DNA from: Mycobacterium sp. JS623
GTDB taxonomy: Bacteria; Actinomycetota; Actinomycetes; Mycobacteriales; Mycobacteriaceae
DNA length: 64,000 nt
Direction: 5' to 3'
Assembly: GCF_000328565.1 (NCBI RefSeq)
Contig: NC_019966.1
Span: 682,001 to 746,000, forward strand
Shown here: one piece after another, positions 33,151 to 41,122 of the stretch
Layout: each line of letters begins with the position of its first letter
How positions within the stretch are numbered: the first letter of the stretch is position 1
Position numbers and translations under genes: made by a program
Notes under the pieces: model-generated
What the model saw: only the letters and a program-made list of their open reading frames with translations
The model's database searches: none
What the model was told of the DNA's origin: nothing

Positions 33151-34371
33151 TCAGCTGAATGGCGCCCGCCGATCGATGCGCCGTGACGCAAACCCCGCCG
33201 AGCGCCACACCCGCGCGATCCAGTCGGCGTCCTCATCGGTCACCAGATTTCCCATCACGCGCACCGCGAGGTTCATCAGGAACGTCGAGCGCATCGCCAG
33301 CGGACCGGTCAACGGCAGGAACCGCGGGATCGTCAGCAGTAGCCCGAGTCGCCGCGCGACCGAAAACGACCGCGCGTAATGCGCCGAAAGCACAGCAGGC
33401 CACGCCGACGACAGGTCGCCCGTGCCGAGCATTTCCGCGGCCAGCCGACCCGTCTCCATCCCGTAGTCGATACCCTCGCCGTTTAAAGGATTGACGCAGG
33501 CCGCGGCGTCGCCGATCAGCATCCAGTTGGGGCCAGCCACCCCGGACACCGCGCCGCCCATCGGCAACAACGCCGACAACGCCAGGCGCGGTTCGCCGAC
33601 GAACCCCCATTCGGAGCGGCGCAGCGACGTGTAATACGACATCAACGGACGCAATGCCGCGTCGGCAGGCCGTTTCGACGTCGCCAGCGCGCCGACACCG
33701 ATGTTCACTTCACCGTTGCCGAGCGGGAAGATCCACCCGTAGCCGGGCAGCACGCGGCCTTCCGGTGACCGCAATTCGAGGTGCGACGTGATCCACGGCT
33801 CGTCGGCCCGTGGCGTTGCGAGGTAGCCGCGCACCGCCACGCCATACACCGTCTCCTGATGCCATTGCCTGCCCAGCACACGGCCCAACGGTGACCGGGC
33901 TCCGTCGGCCACGATCAGCGACGAGCACCCGATCTCGGCGCCGGAGTCCAACACCAGCGACGACACGCGTCCATTCGAATCATGGCGCACATCAACGGCT
34001 TTCACGCCCAACAGCATCTTGGCACCGTCGTCGGCGGCGACCATCCGAATACGATCGTCGAGCTCGACGCGCGGCACCGCACTGCTGACCGCGGGGAATG
34101 ACGGGCCCGGCCACTCGACTTCGACGTCGCCGCCGAAGCCGATCAGCCGTAGCCCGCGGTGTTGCACGCGACCCTCGAGCCACGATCCGAGCCCGAGTCG
34201 CTGCAGCTCGAGAACCGCGCGAGGGGTCAGGCCGTCGCCGCATGCTTTGTCGCGGGGAAACTGCGCCGAGTCGATGACGAGTACGTCGCGACCGGCGCGA
34301 CAGGCCCACGCCGCAGCCGCCGAGCCCGCAGGCCCAGCCCCGACGACGACCACGTCCGCCCGTGTATCCAC
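33151..34371 (-). CDS. menJ: menaquinone reductase (geranylgeranyl-reductase family)
   Basis: 406 residues with GTG start 34371 (VDTRADVVVVGAGPAGSAAA); the long frame upstream runs antisense over grcC1 and is spurious. FAD motif GAGPAGSAAAAW (about residues 10-21), DKACGDGLTPRAV (active-site loop typical of geranylgeranyl reductases, about 44-56), LIGDAAACVNPLNGEGIDYG (second FAD motif, about 285-304). MenJ reduces one double bond of the menaquinone isoprenoid chain to give MK-9(II-H2). Orthologous in order to Rv0561c. It is divergent from grcC1 with only 21 bp between the start codons. Confidence 0.95.
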   Translation of the reverse strand: MDTRADVVVVGAGPAGSAAAAWACRAGRDVLVIDSAQFPRDKACGDGLTPRAVLELQRLGLGSWLEGRVQHRGLRLIGFGGDVEVEWPGPSFPAVSSAVPRVELDDRIRMVAADDGAKMLLGVKAVDVRHDSNGRVSSLVLDSGAEIGCSSLIVADGARSPLGRVLGRQWHQETVYGVAVRGYLATPRADEPWITSHLELRSPEGRVLPGYGWIFPLGNGEVNIGVGALATSKRPADAALRPLMSYYTSLRRSEWGFVGEPRLALSALLPMGGAVSGVAGPNWMLIGDAAACVNPLNGEGIDYGMETGRLAAEMLGTGDLSSAWPAVLSAHYARSFSVARRLGLLLTIPRFLPLTGPLAMRSTFLMNLAVRVMGNLVTDEDADWIARVWRSAGFASRRIDRRAPFS

Positions 34372-34392
34372 GCCTCCCAGTATGTTGGCAGG
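34372..34392. promoter_or_regulatory. 21-bp divergent start region of menJ and grcC1
   Basis: Between the two GTG codons lies CAGTATGTTGGC. Plus strand: TATGTT (34381-34386) sits 6 bp before the grcC1 GTG. Minus strand: CATACT (about 34379-34384) sits about 7 bp before the menJ GTG. Both are close to mycobacterial -10 hexamers (TANNNT) placed for leaderless transcription, where the first transcribed base is the start codon. This is an inference from spacing. Confidence 0.45.
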
Positions 34393-35400
34393 GTGAGGAC
34401 ACCAGCGAGTGTGGTGGCGGGGGTGGATTTCGGAGACCCCGTCTTTGCGCAGGAAGTGCGCGACGGCGTGGCCCGCATCGAGGATCTGATGGCCACTGAG
34501 CTGGGCAAAGCCGATGAGCTGATGTCCGAGGCGGTGCAGCATCTGTTCCAGGCGGGCGGCAAACGGTTCCGCCCGCTGTTCACCGTGCTGTCGGCTCGAC
34601 TGGGACCCGAGCCCGACGCGTGGCAGGTCACCGTCGCGGGGGCGGTCATCGAGCTGGTCCACCTGGCGACGCTGTACCACGACGACGTGATGGACGAGGC
34701 GCAGGTGCGCCGCGGCGCCCCGAGCGCCAACGCCCGCTGGAGCAACAACATCGCGATCCTGGCCGGCGACTACCTGTTCGCGACGGCCTCTCGCCTCGTC
34801 AGCAGGCTGGGTCCCGAGGCGGTGCGTGTCATCGCCGATACCTTCGCCCAGCTGGTGACCGGCCAGATGCGCGAGACCCGCGGCGTCGCCGAGGGTGTCG
34901 ACGAGGTCGAGCACTACCTGAAGGTGGTGTACGAGAAGACGGCCTGCCTGATCGCGGCATCGGGTCGCTTCGGGGCGACGTTCTCCGGCGCCGACGAGGA
35001 GCAGATCGAGCGGCTGAGCCGGCTTGGCGGCATCGTTGGCACCGCCTTTCAGATCTCCGACGACATCATCGACATCGACAGCGACCCCGACGAATCCGGC
35101 AAGGTGCCTGGCACCGACCTGCGTGAGGGCGTGCACACGCTGCCGGTGCTGTACGCGCTGCGCGAGACCGGCCCAGACGGGGACCGGTTGCGCGAGCTGC
35201 TGGCGGGCCCCGTGGAGAACGACGACGACTTGGCCGAGGCGCTGCGGCTGCTGCGCACGTCGTCAGGCATGGCGCAGGCCAAAGCGACCGTCGCGCGCTA
35301 TGCCAAGGACGCCCGCGACGAGTTGGCCTACCTGCCAGACGGCCCTGGCCGCCAGGCGTTGGCGACGCTGGTGGACTACACCGTGAACCGGCACGGCTGA
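34393..35400 (+). CDS. grcC1: polyprenyl diphosphate synthase
   Basis: 335 residues, GTG 34393 (VRTPASVVAGVDFGDP), the length of Rv0562. Trans-prenyltransferase motifs: first aspartate-rich motif LYHDDVMDEAQVRRG (DDxxD, about residues 98-102), GGKRFRPLF (IPP-binding), and second aspartate-rich motif FQISDDIIDIDSDPDESGK (about 220-238). It condenses isopentenyl diphosphate units to build the menaquinone side chain (heptaprenyl to nonaprenyl) in the cytoplasm. Divergent from menJ; the following htpX is 75 nt downstream. Confidence 0.94.
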   Translation: MRTPASVVAGVDFGDPVFAQEVRDGVARIEDLMATELGKADELMSEAVQHLFQAGGKRFRPLFTVLSARLGPEPDAWQVTVAGAVIELVHLATLYHDDVMDEAQVRRGAPSANARWSNNIAILAGDYLFATASRLVSRLGPEAVRVIADTFAQLVTGQMRETRGVAEGVDEVEHYLKVVYEKTACLIAASGRFGATFSGADEEQIERLSRLGGIVGTAFQISDDIIDIDSDPDESGKVPGTDLREGVHTLPVLYALRETGPDGDRLRELLAGPVENDDDLAEALRLLRTSSGMAQAKATVARYAKDARDELAYLPDGPGRQALATLVDYTVNRHG

Positions 35401-35475
35401 CGAAGCGGAACCCGCGGAGGCCGGCTAGGCGTTGAATCAGCGAAGACTCTGCCGTTTTGTAGGGAGGACGCTCCG

Positions 35476-36354
35476 ATGACCTGGCACCCCCACGCCAACA
35501 CCGCCAAGACTTTTCTGTTGCTGGCGGGATTCTCGGCATTGATCGTGTTCGTCGGAGCCCTGTTCGGCCGCAACATCATGTTCCTGGCGGTGCTGTTCGC
35601 CGTCGGCATGAACGTCTACGTCTACTTCAACAGCGACAAGCTGGCGCTGCGGGCGATGCACGCCCAGCCGGTGAACGAGATGCAAGCGCCGGTCATGTAC
35701 AAGATCGTGCGGGAGCTGGCCACCACCGCGCGGCAGCCGATGCCGCGGCTGTACATCAGCGACACCACGGCCCCCAATGCGTTCGCCACGGGCCGCAACC
35801 CGCGCAATGCCGCGGTGTGCTGCACGACGGGGATCTTGCAGATCCTCAACGAGCGCGAGCTGCGCGCCGTGTTGGGCCACGAGCTGTCCCACGTCTACAA
35901 CCGCGACATTTTGATCTCGTGTGTGGCCGGCGCGATGGCCGCGGTCATCACGGCGCTGGCGAATCTCGCGTTCTTCGCGAGCATGTTCGGCGGCAATCGC
36001 GAGGGTGGCTCGAATCCCTTTGCGCTCCTTCTGGTTTCGCTGCTGGGTCCGATCGCTGCGACGGTGATCCGGCTGGCGGTGTCCCGGTCGCGTGAGTATC
36101 AGGCCGACCAGTCGGGTGCCGAACTGACGGGTGATCCGCTGTCGTTGGCGAGCGCGCTGCGCAAGATCAGCGCGGGCGTGCAGCAGGCACCGTTGCCGCC
36201 GGAGCCGCAGCTGGCTGACCAGGCTCACCTGATGATCGCCAACCCGTTCCGGGCAGGCGAGCGCATCGGCAAGCTGTTCTCGACGCACCCGCCGATCGAG
36301 GACCGGATCCGCAGGCTGGAGACAATGGCGGGCCGTGGACCCGGCCAGTACTAG
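35476..36354 (+). CDS. htpX: membrane zinc metalloprotease HtpX
   Basis: 292 residues, ATG 35476 with GGGAGGA upstream. Membrane segments at about 12-50 and 155-205; zinc motif [12 protein letters not shown] (HExxH about residues 135-139) and third ligand Glu in [19 protein letters not shown] (about 215). HtpX degrades misfolded membrane proteins; M48 family. Position matches Rv0563. C-terminal [16 protein letters not shown] is the usual family ending. Confidence 0.96.
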   Translation: MTWHPHANTAKTFLLLAGFSALIVFVGALFGRNIMFLAVLFAVGMNVYVYFNSDKLALRAMHAQPVNEMQAPVMYKIVRELATTARQPMPRLYISDTTAPNAFATGRNPRNAAVCCTTGILQILNERELRAVLGHELSHVYNRDILISCVAGAMAAVITALANLAFFASMFGGNREGGSNPFALLLVSLLGPIAATVIRLAVSRSREYQADQSGAELTGDPLSLASALRKISAGVQQAPLPPEPQLADQAHLMIANPFRAGERIGKLFSTHPPIEDRIRRLETMAGRGPGQY

Positions 36355-36400
36355 CGGTTCGAAATGAAACACTGCTGGTCGTCGCGGCGACACATAAGCT

Positions 36401-36946
36401 ATGGCAGTGCTGAGCAGAGTCCTGACAGGTGTTCTGGCTGCGGCGGCCGTTGTAGGCGCGCCAAGTTTCGCGTCGGCTGAGCCACCGCCGGATCCTCCAC
36501 CGCAGCCACCCCCACCGCCCAACGTCAATGCGCTGGCGCCGGTCAAGCTCTCCGACTACGCGGTGATGGACGGCAACTGGTTCGCATTCACCACCCCGGA
36601 CGGGGTGATCTGCGCGCTGCAGAAGGGCAACGGCTACGGCTGCAGCGGTCCGATCCCCGCCGCCCCTGAGGGCGCAAATCTGGTCAGCAGTGCATACGGC
36701 GGAGTGGCGGGGTTCTCTATCGCGCCGGCCAACGTCTTCGCGGCGGCAGGTGCGGCCAAGCCGCTGCCGGCAGGATCGCGGATCAGCTACCAGACCGTCA
36801 GCTGCGGCAACGACGGCACGGCGACGACGTGCGTCGACAGCCGCAGTCAGTCGGGCTTCGTGCTCAGCCAGGCGGGCAGCTTCATTCTCAATCCGGAATC
36901 CCCACTGCTGTATCGCCCCGATAACAAGGGTCCGTTCTCCAACTGA
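36401..36946 (+). CDS. secreted proline-rich hypothetical protein
   Basis: 181 residues. Signal peptide MAVLSRVLTGVLAAAAVVGA with cleavage after FASA (about residue 26), then a proline spacer PPPDPPPQPPPPPN. The mature domain has four cysteines (GVICALQ, GYGCSG, VSCGND, TTCVDS), likely two disulfides. No known catalytic motif. Mycobacterial exported proteins of this sort are common; function unknown. It follows htpX by 46 nt and may share its transcript. Confidence 0.8.
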   Translation: MAVLSRVLTGVLAAAAVVGAPSFASAEPPPDPPPQPPPPPNVNALAPVKLSDYAVMDGNWFAFTTPDGVICALQKGNGYGCSGPIPAAPEGANLVSSAYGGVAGFSIAPANVFAAAGAAKPLPAGSRISYQTVSCGNDGTATTCVDSRSQSGFVLSQAGSFILNPESPLLYRPDNKGPFSN

Positions 36947-37001
36947 GCGTTCTTCACACCGCGATCCGGGTACTCGAATGCAACGAGTACAAGGAGGCAC
37001 G

Positions 37002-37154
37002 ATGGCGAAGGATCATGGCCCGAGCGTCAAGAACGACAAGCAGTACGAGGGCCTTCGCAAGAAGGGCATGAGCAAGGCGCGGGCCGCCAAGATCGCCAAT
37101 ACGCCCAACGCTTCAAAGAAGGGCGGGAAAAAGAGCGGCAAGAAGTCGAGCTAG
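37002..37154 (+). CDS. small Lys-rich protein
   Basis: 50 residues, ATG 37002 with a clear AAGGAGG eight nt upstream. Sequence starts MAKDHGPSVKNDKQYEGLRK and continues KGMSKARAAKIANTP, ending in a lysine-rich tail (KKGGKKSGKKSS). This is a widespread actinobacterial small-protein family (DUF7218-like, as I recall) of unknown function; the basic tail suggests nucleic-acid binding. Too short for simple ORF thresholds but well supported by its ribosome-binding site. Confidence 0.8.
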   Translation: MAKDHGPSVKNDKQYEGLRKKGMSKARAAKIANTPNASKKGGKKSGKKSS

Positions 37155-37161
37155 TACAGGG

Positions 37162-38187
37162 CTAGAACCCGGAGCCATGCACCTCGTGGCCCGGCTTCTC
37201 GGCGACCAGTCCGCGGTAGGCGTCTTCGACGGTGCTGCCGTGGTTGATGACGCCGTCGACCTCACGCGCGATCGGCATGTTGATCCCGTACTTGTCGGCG
37301 AATTCCATGATGACGCTTGAGGCTTTGACGCCCTCGGCGACCTGATTCATCGACGAGATGATCTCGTCGATCGGCTTACCCGCACCCAGTTGTTCACCGA
37401 CGTGACGGTTGCGGCTGCGCTGGCTGGTGCAGGTGACGATCAGATCGCCGGTGCCAGCCAGACCTGCAAACGTGTCGCGGTGCCCACCGACCGCCTCGCC
37501 GAGTTTCGACATTTCCCGCACGGCCCGGGTGATCACCATCGCGCGCGTATTCTCGCCGATGCCAAGCGAATAACCCATGCCGACCGCGATCGCGTACACG
37601 TTCTTCAACGCGCCCGCCATCTCGACACCGATCACGTCGTCGGTCGTGTACGTCCGAAAACGCTTGGTGCGGAACAACTCTGCCAGCCGGGCCGCGAGGT
37701 GCTGGTCCGGCATTGCCAATACGGCCGCAGCGGCGTACCCGTCGGCCACCTCGCGCGCGATGTTCGGGCCGGCGAGGATGCCCGCCGGATGACCCGGCAG
37801 CACCTCGTCGACGATTTGGCTCATCCGGTAATTGGTGCCCTGCTCGAGACCCTTCACCAGGGATACCACCGGCACCCACGGCCGCAGTTCCTTGGCGAGC
37901 TCGGTCAGCACTCCGCGGAAGCCGTGCGACGGCACTCCCATCACGATCACGTCGGCCGCGTGCGCGGCCTCGGAGAAGTCGGTGGTGGCTTCAAGCGTTG
38001 GCGCCAGCGCGACTTCGTCCCCGAGGTACTTCGTGTTGCGGTGATTCTTGTTGATGTCCTCAGCGGTTTCCTCCGAGCGCACCCACTGCAAGGTCGGTCC
38101 GCGTCTGGCGCAGATGGACGCCACAGTGGTGCCCCAGGATCCTCCCCCGAGGACGACGACATTGGGATCGCGCTGCGCAGGTGCCAT
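37162..38187 (-). CDS. gpsA: NAD(P)H-dependent glycerol-3-phosphate dehydrogenase
   Basis: 341 residues from ATG 38187 (MAPAQRDPNVVVLGGG). Dinucleotide motif VLGGGSWGTTVAS (about 12-24), GPNIAREVADG (about 145), catalytic Lys in GALKNVYAIAVGMGYSLG (about 200), and GLAGTGDLIVTC (about 260). It makes sn-glycerol 3-phosphate from dihydroxyacetone phosphate for phospholipids. M. tuberculosis gpdA1 (Rv0564c) is the syntenic gene. Minus strand, 31 nt downstream of the YajQ-family gene, so the pair may be cotranscribed. Confidence 0.95.
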   Translation of the reverse strand: MAPAQRDPNVVVLGGGSWGTTVASICARRGPTLQWVRSEETAEDINKNHRNTKYLGDEVALAPTLEATTDFSEAAHAADVIVMGVPSHGFRGVLTELAKELRPWVPVVSLVKGLEQGTNYRMSQIVDEVLPGHPAGILAGPNIAREVADGYAAAAVLAMPDQHLAARLAELFRTKRFRTYTTDDVIGVEMAGALKNVYAIAVGMGYSLGIGENTRAMVITRAVREMSKLGEAVGGHRDTFAGLAGTGDLIVTCTSQRSRNRHVGEQLGAGKPIDEIISSMNQVAEGVKASSVIMEFADKYGINMPIAREVDGVINHGSTVEDAYRGLVAEKPGHEVHGSGF

Positions 38188-38218
38188 GCCGATCAGCGTA
38201 GGACCGACACCTGCTGTT

Positions 38219-38710
38219 TCATCGGTAGTTGACGAACTGCAGCGCGACGTCGAGGTCGGCACCCTTCAACATTGCGATCACGGCCTGAAGGTCGTCGCGC
38301 TTCTTCGACGAGACGCGGATCTCCTCGCCCTGGATCTGGGCCTTGACGCCCTTCGGGCCGTCGTCACGGATCAGCTTGGTGATCTTCTTGGCGTTCTCGC
38401 TGCTGATGCCCTGCTTGATGGTGCCGCTGACTTTGTAGGTCTTGCCGCTGGCCTGCGGATCGCCGGCGTCGAACGCCTTCATGGAGATGTCGCGGCGGAT
38501 CAGCTTCTCCTTGAACACGTCGACGGCGGCCTTTACCCGCTCCTCGGTAGAGCTGACGATCTCGATTGCCTCCTCGCCCTTCCAGGCGATAGTGGTGTCG
38601 GTGCCGCGGAAGTCGAAGCGGGTGGCCAGCTCCTTGGCGGCCTGGTTCAGCGCGTTGTCGACCTCCTGGCGGTCGACCTTGCTGACGACGTCGAACGATG
38701 AATCCGCCAT
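38219..38710 (-). CDS. YajQ-family nucleotide-binding protein
   Basis: 163 residues, ATG 38710 ([19 protein letters not shown]). Full-length DUF520/Yaj[14 protein letters not shown] (about 32-44), [24 protein letters not shown], and C-terminal [18 protein letters not shown]. Members have two RRM-like folds and bind nucleotides; some are cyclic-di-GMP effectors, and others bind RNA. Corresponds to Rv0566c. Lies upstream of gpsA on the same strand. Confidence 0.95.
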   Translation of the reverse strand: MADSSFDVVSKVDRQEVDNALNQAAKELATRFDFRGTDTTIAWKGEEAIEIVSSTEERVKAAVDVFKEKLIRRDISMKAFDAGDPQASGKTYKVSGTIKQGISSENAKKITKLIRDDGPKGVKAQIQGEEIRVSSKKRDDLQAVIAMLKGADLDVALQFVNYR

Positions 38711-38815
38711 TGGACCCTGTCCTCCTCGGTGGTCGGGTGCGTTTTCGTCTTGAGCCCATCCTCGTTGTACCCTGCTATTCGCACCAAACCGGGTCACACC
38801 GCGGTGCAGCACCCA

Positions 38816-38898
38816 GGCAGGTTGCCCGAGCGGCCAATGGGAGCGGACTGTAAATCCGTCGGCTAACGCCTACGCAGGTTCGAATCCTGCACCTGCCA
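38816..38898 (+). tRNA. tyrT: tRNA-Tyr (anticodon GTA)
   Basis: 83-nt class II tRNA. Acceptor arms GGCAGGT (38816-38822) and ACCTGCC (38891-38897) pair fully; discriminator A at 38898. Anticodon stem GCGGA/TCCGT with loop CTGTAAA; anticodon GTA at 38850-38852. A long variable arm follows (CGGCTAACGCC), and the T-loop is GTTCGAATC. No CCA is encoded. Its 3' half is repeated at 44410-44452. Confidence 0.96.
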
Positions 38899-38900
38899 CC
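38857..38900 (+). repeat. putative attL: 3' half of tRNA-Tyr
   Basis: 44 bp of the tRNA-Tyr 3' half that recur, imperfectly, at 44410-44452. Shared blocks are CGTCGGC, CGCCTACGCA and the terminal 18-mer AATCCTGCACCTGCCACC. Placement inside a tRNA 3' end is typical of tyrosine-integrase attachment sites. Confidence 0.7.
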
Positions 38901-38925
38901 CTGTGATGTCTCAGGACATCCGCAT

Positions 38926-38963
38926 AGCTGTGAACCTGCGTTTGGGTTCACAGCTTTTTCTTT
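38926..38963 (+). terminator. rho-independent terminator after tRNA-Tyr
   Basis: An 11-bp perfect stem (AGCTGTGAACC 38926-38936, GGTTCACAGCT 38945-38955) with an 8-nt loop, then TTTTTCTTT. A rare canonical terminator for this GC-rich genome. Its right arm encodes the stop and last residue of the IS481 transposase fragment on the minus strand. A second small hairpin (GATGTC/GACATC, 38905-38920) sits just before it, possibly the IS481 terminal repeat. Confidence 0.75.
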
Positions 38964-39400
38964 GGGCGGCCGCAAGGTACGCCGCGTGGTTGGTAATCCC
39001 TGGTCGGGTCGAGGGTTAGTTCGCGGATGAGGTCACCGGTGGCGGCGTTGATGATGCGGATGTCGAGGTCGCGCACGAGCATCAAAACGTGGGTTCGGGC
39101 GTGGCTTCGCCCGACGCCGATGTGGTGTAGGCGCCCGGCCAGGCGCAGGGTGATGCTGCCGGTGTCATCGACGCGGTCGGTGCGCACCCGGTGGTGGCTA
39201 TCGAAGCGTTCGCCAGGGGTGGCTTTGGGGCGGGCGCTGTAGGCGGTCGCTGGGGTGGCTCGGTGCGGTAGGGAGCAGTGCGGCCGGTGGTGGCCGTACT
39301 CGTCGAGGAAGTCGTCGATCTGGGTTTGCAGCTCGGCTAGTGTGGCCGCGCGCGGCAGCGTGCTGAGGTGTTTTTTGAGGGTTTGGTGGAAGCGTTCGAT
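38948..39400 (-). pseudogene. truncated IS481-family transposase (C-terminal part)
   Basis: The frame from about 39400 to the stop at 38948 reads SIERFHQTLKKHLSTLPR and continues with YGHHRPHCSLPHRATPA, GRLHHIGVGRSHA and DLDIRIINAATGDLI. These are the end of the rve catalytic core and the mu-like C-terminus of IS481-family transposases. The N-terminal helix-turn-helix and the DD of the DDE triad are missing because the frame is cut by the IS110 element at 39401. Upstream of that point the open frame is an antisense shadow. The remnant abuts the tRNA-Tyr gene. Confidence 0.85.
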
Positions 39401-39413
39401 GCTCCTATGTTTG

Positions 39414-40523
39414 TCAAGCCGCGGCGCGTTGAGCGCTCTTGGTAAGTGAGTCGTCTTGTGGTCGTGGGAGGTTGGCATAGATTTCCCGTGCGATGTAGCG
39501 CTTGAGGCAACGGATGATTTCTCTCTTACTGAGTCCTTCGTTGGTCCGTCGTTCGACGTAAGCACGGGTCGGTTCGTGGTGGCGTAGTCGCACGATGCTG
39601 ACGATGTAGATCGCGCTGTTGGCTTGGCGGTCTCCGCTGCGAGATAGGCGGTGACGACCGGTGGTTCGTCCGCTGCTGGCGGGCTGTGGGGCCACACCGC
39701 AGAGTTTGGCGAAGGCTTTCTCGTTGCGGATGCGTTCGGGGTTGTCTCCGGCGGTGACGAGGAATTGGCCGGCGAGTTCGACACCCACGCCAAACAGCTC
39801 GACGAGATCGGGCGCGGTGGCACGAACGACGGTTTCGATGTGTTTGTTGAGGGTCTTGATCTCGATATCTAGCGCCTTCCATCTGCGGGCCAGGTCACGA
39901 AGGGCGGTCTTGACGCTGGCCATCAGGAGGCGCTCGGGGTGCGCGTGCAGCTGCGTGAAGTCGGTGGTCTCGGGCCGAAGGCCAAGGCAGCGGTTGATCA
40001 GTGTCCGCTTGGTCAATCCAACAAGTTCGTCGCGCAACGGCGACGGGGCGCCAATCATGATCCCGAACAGGGTGTTGAAGGTTTGGGTTCGCGCTTTGAC
40101 CGCGCTGCTTCGGGTGACTCGCAGGGTGCGGATCACTTCGACCATGCCGGACTTGGACTTTGGGGTGGCGGTCGAGGTCTGGCCAAGCACGGCGCGGGCG
40201 ATCTGTTCGGCATCGAGACGATCGGACTTGCCATCCATTCGACGTGCGATGCGGTTGGGCCGGTTTACCTCGATAACGTGCTCACCTGCGGCCGTCAGGG
40301 CGCGAGTCAACGTCGCACCGAACGATCCGGTGCTTTCCACACCGATGGCCTCGAGCGATCCATGTGTGCGCATCCACGCCAGCAGTGCCTGATAGCCGGC
40401 GTCAGTGGCCGGGAACTGCTGGTGACCGAGCAGCCGGCCGTGTTGGTCGATGACCGCGGCGTAATGGGTGTGTTTGTGGGTGTCGACACCACCGATGACG
40501 GTTTCGGTTTGTGTTGAGATCAT
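39414..40523 (-). CDS. IS110-family DEDD transposase/recombinase
   Basis: 369 residues, ATG 40523 (MISTQTETVIGGVDTHKHTH). The N-terminal DEDD/RuvC-like domain shows GGVDTHKHTHYAAVID (first Asp about 12), IGVESTGSFGATL (Glu about 60) and KSDRLDAEQIARAVL (Asp pair about 98-101). The C-terminal Tnp_IS116 domain shows FGVGVELAGQFL and LCGVAPQPASSGRTTGRHRLSR with the putative nucleophilic Ser. Full length, so the element could be active. Recent work established that IS110-family recombinases use a bridge RNA from the non-coding end. Confidence 0.92.
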   Translation of the reverse strand: MISTQTETVIGGVDTHKHTHYAAVIDQHGRLLGHQQFPATDAGYQALLAWMRTHGSLEAIGVESTGSFGATLTRALTAAGEHVIEVNRPNRIARRMDGKSDRLDAEQIARAVLGQTSTATPKSKSGMVEVIRTLRVTRSSAVKARTQTFNTLFGIMIGAPSPLRDELVGLTKRTLINRCLGLRPETTDFTQLHAHPERLLMASVKTALRDLARRWKALDIEIKTLNKHIETVVRATAPDLVELFGVGVELAGQFLVTAGDNPERIRNEKAFAKLCGVAPQPASSGRTTGRHRLSRSGDRQANSAIYIVSIVRLRHHEPTRAYVERRTNEGLSKREIIRCLKRYIAREIYANLPRPQDDSLTKSAQRAAA

Positions 40524-40527
40524 GGAA

Positions 40528-40583
40528 GTCGCTCCTCCGTTAGGGCCAATCTGACGGTGGGCGAACCGGCCGGGCGGAGCGAC
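40528..40583 (-). ncRNA. stem in the IS110 non-coding end, possible bridge-RNA region
   Basis: An 8-bp perfect inverted repeat GTCGCTCC (40528-40535) and GGAGCGAC (40576-40583) encloses 40 nt directly upstream of the transposase start. IS110-family bridge RNAs are transcribed from the end that precedes the transposase in IS110-type members. The word GCTCCT in the left arm also occurs in the flanking GCTCCTAT repeats. Only the stem is seen; the RNA itself is inferred. Confidence 0.35.
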
Positions 40584-40786
40584 AGGTCTGTGACGGGGCT
40601 TCTTGTCCAAGCTCCTATCAGGTCAGATCCGTCTGGTCGGTGCGCACCGAGACGCTGCACCAGCCCGGTCGACAAATCGAACGCAGGACACCATGGTCAT
40701 ACCTTGGCCGGGGTCAGACCGAGCCGGTACAGCGTCGCGTCCAAGTCTTCACAGACCTTGCCGCCATTTTTGGTGGCCGCTCGGGC

Positions 40787-40820
40787 TAATAACGCTTGGC
40801 GTTATTAACGCAATACGTTA
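40787..40820. promoter_or_regulatory. palindromic operator of higBA
   Basis: A perfect 21-bp palindrome TAATAACGC-TTG-GCGTTATTA (40787-40807) overlaps a second inverted repeat TAACG-CAATA-CGTTA (40806-40820). The GTG of higB is at 40831. HigA-type antitoxins autorepress by binding such sites; two overlapping sites suggest cooperative binding. Confidence 0.8.
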
Positions 40821-40830
40821 TCATCGAGGA

Positions 40831-41109
40831 GTGATCCGCTCGTTCCGGGATAAGGACACCGAGGCGATCTGGCAGCGTCGCTACGTCAAGAAGCTCAGCC
40901 CGGAGCTCAGCAGACTCACCTACAACAAACTTGTTCTCATCAACGCTGCTGAGAGCATCAACGACCTGCGGGTGCCACCCGGCAACCGACTGGAGAAGCT
41001 GAGCAGCCGCTCCGGCCAGTACAGCATCCGCGTCAACGACCAGTGGCGCATCTGCTTCATGTGGAGTGCCGGCGGCGCCAGCAATGTCGAACTGGTCGAC
41101 TACCACTAG
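40831..41109 (+). CDS. higB: HigB/RelE-family toxin
   Basis: 92 residues, GTG 40831 (VIRSFRDKDTEAIWQRRYVK) preceded by GAGG. HigB-type RelE fold: SFRDKDTEAIW, LINAAESINDLRVPPGNRLEKL and GQYSIRVNDQWRICFMW, with Arg/Trp/Arg typical of HigB ribonuclease activity on ribosome-bound mRNA. The order toxin-antitoxin is the HigBA order. Located 13 nt before higA and 220 bp right of the IS110 element, inside the tRNA-Tyr island, where it would favour island retention. Confidence 0.93.
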   Translation: MIRSFRDKDTEAIWQRRYVKKLSPELSRLTYNKLVLINAAESINDLRVPPGNRLEKLSSRSGQYSIRVNDQWRICFMWSAGGASNVELVDYH

Positions 41110-41122
41110 GAAGGAGAATCTG

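Larger units (their letters stand above)
39401..40610 (-). mobile_element. IS110-family insertion element
   Basis: About 1.21 kb bounded by an 8-bp direct repeat GCTCCTAT (39401-39408 and 40611-40618). The element thus spans 39401-40610 or 39409-40618. It contains one DEDD transposase gene, ends almost directly at the transposase stop, and has about 90 non-coding bases upstream of the start. No terminal inverted repeats, as normal for IS110. It interrupts the IS481 transposase. Confidence 0.85.

Noticed and set aside
36167..37000. 277-codon minus-strand frame over htpX and the secreted protein
   Set aside because: Antisense shadow of two well-supported genes; no domain seen.
40697..40790. 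Minus-strand frame reading ARAATKNGGKVCEDLDATLY and RLGLTPAKV before the higBA operator
   Set aside because: Looks like a real protein end but I cannot place it in a family, and it has no start; it may be a remnant of the sequence interrupted by IS110.
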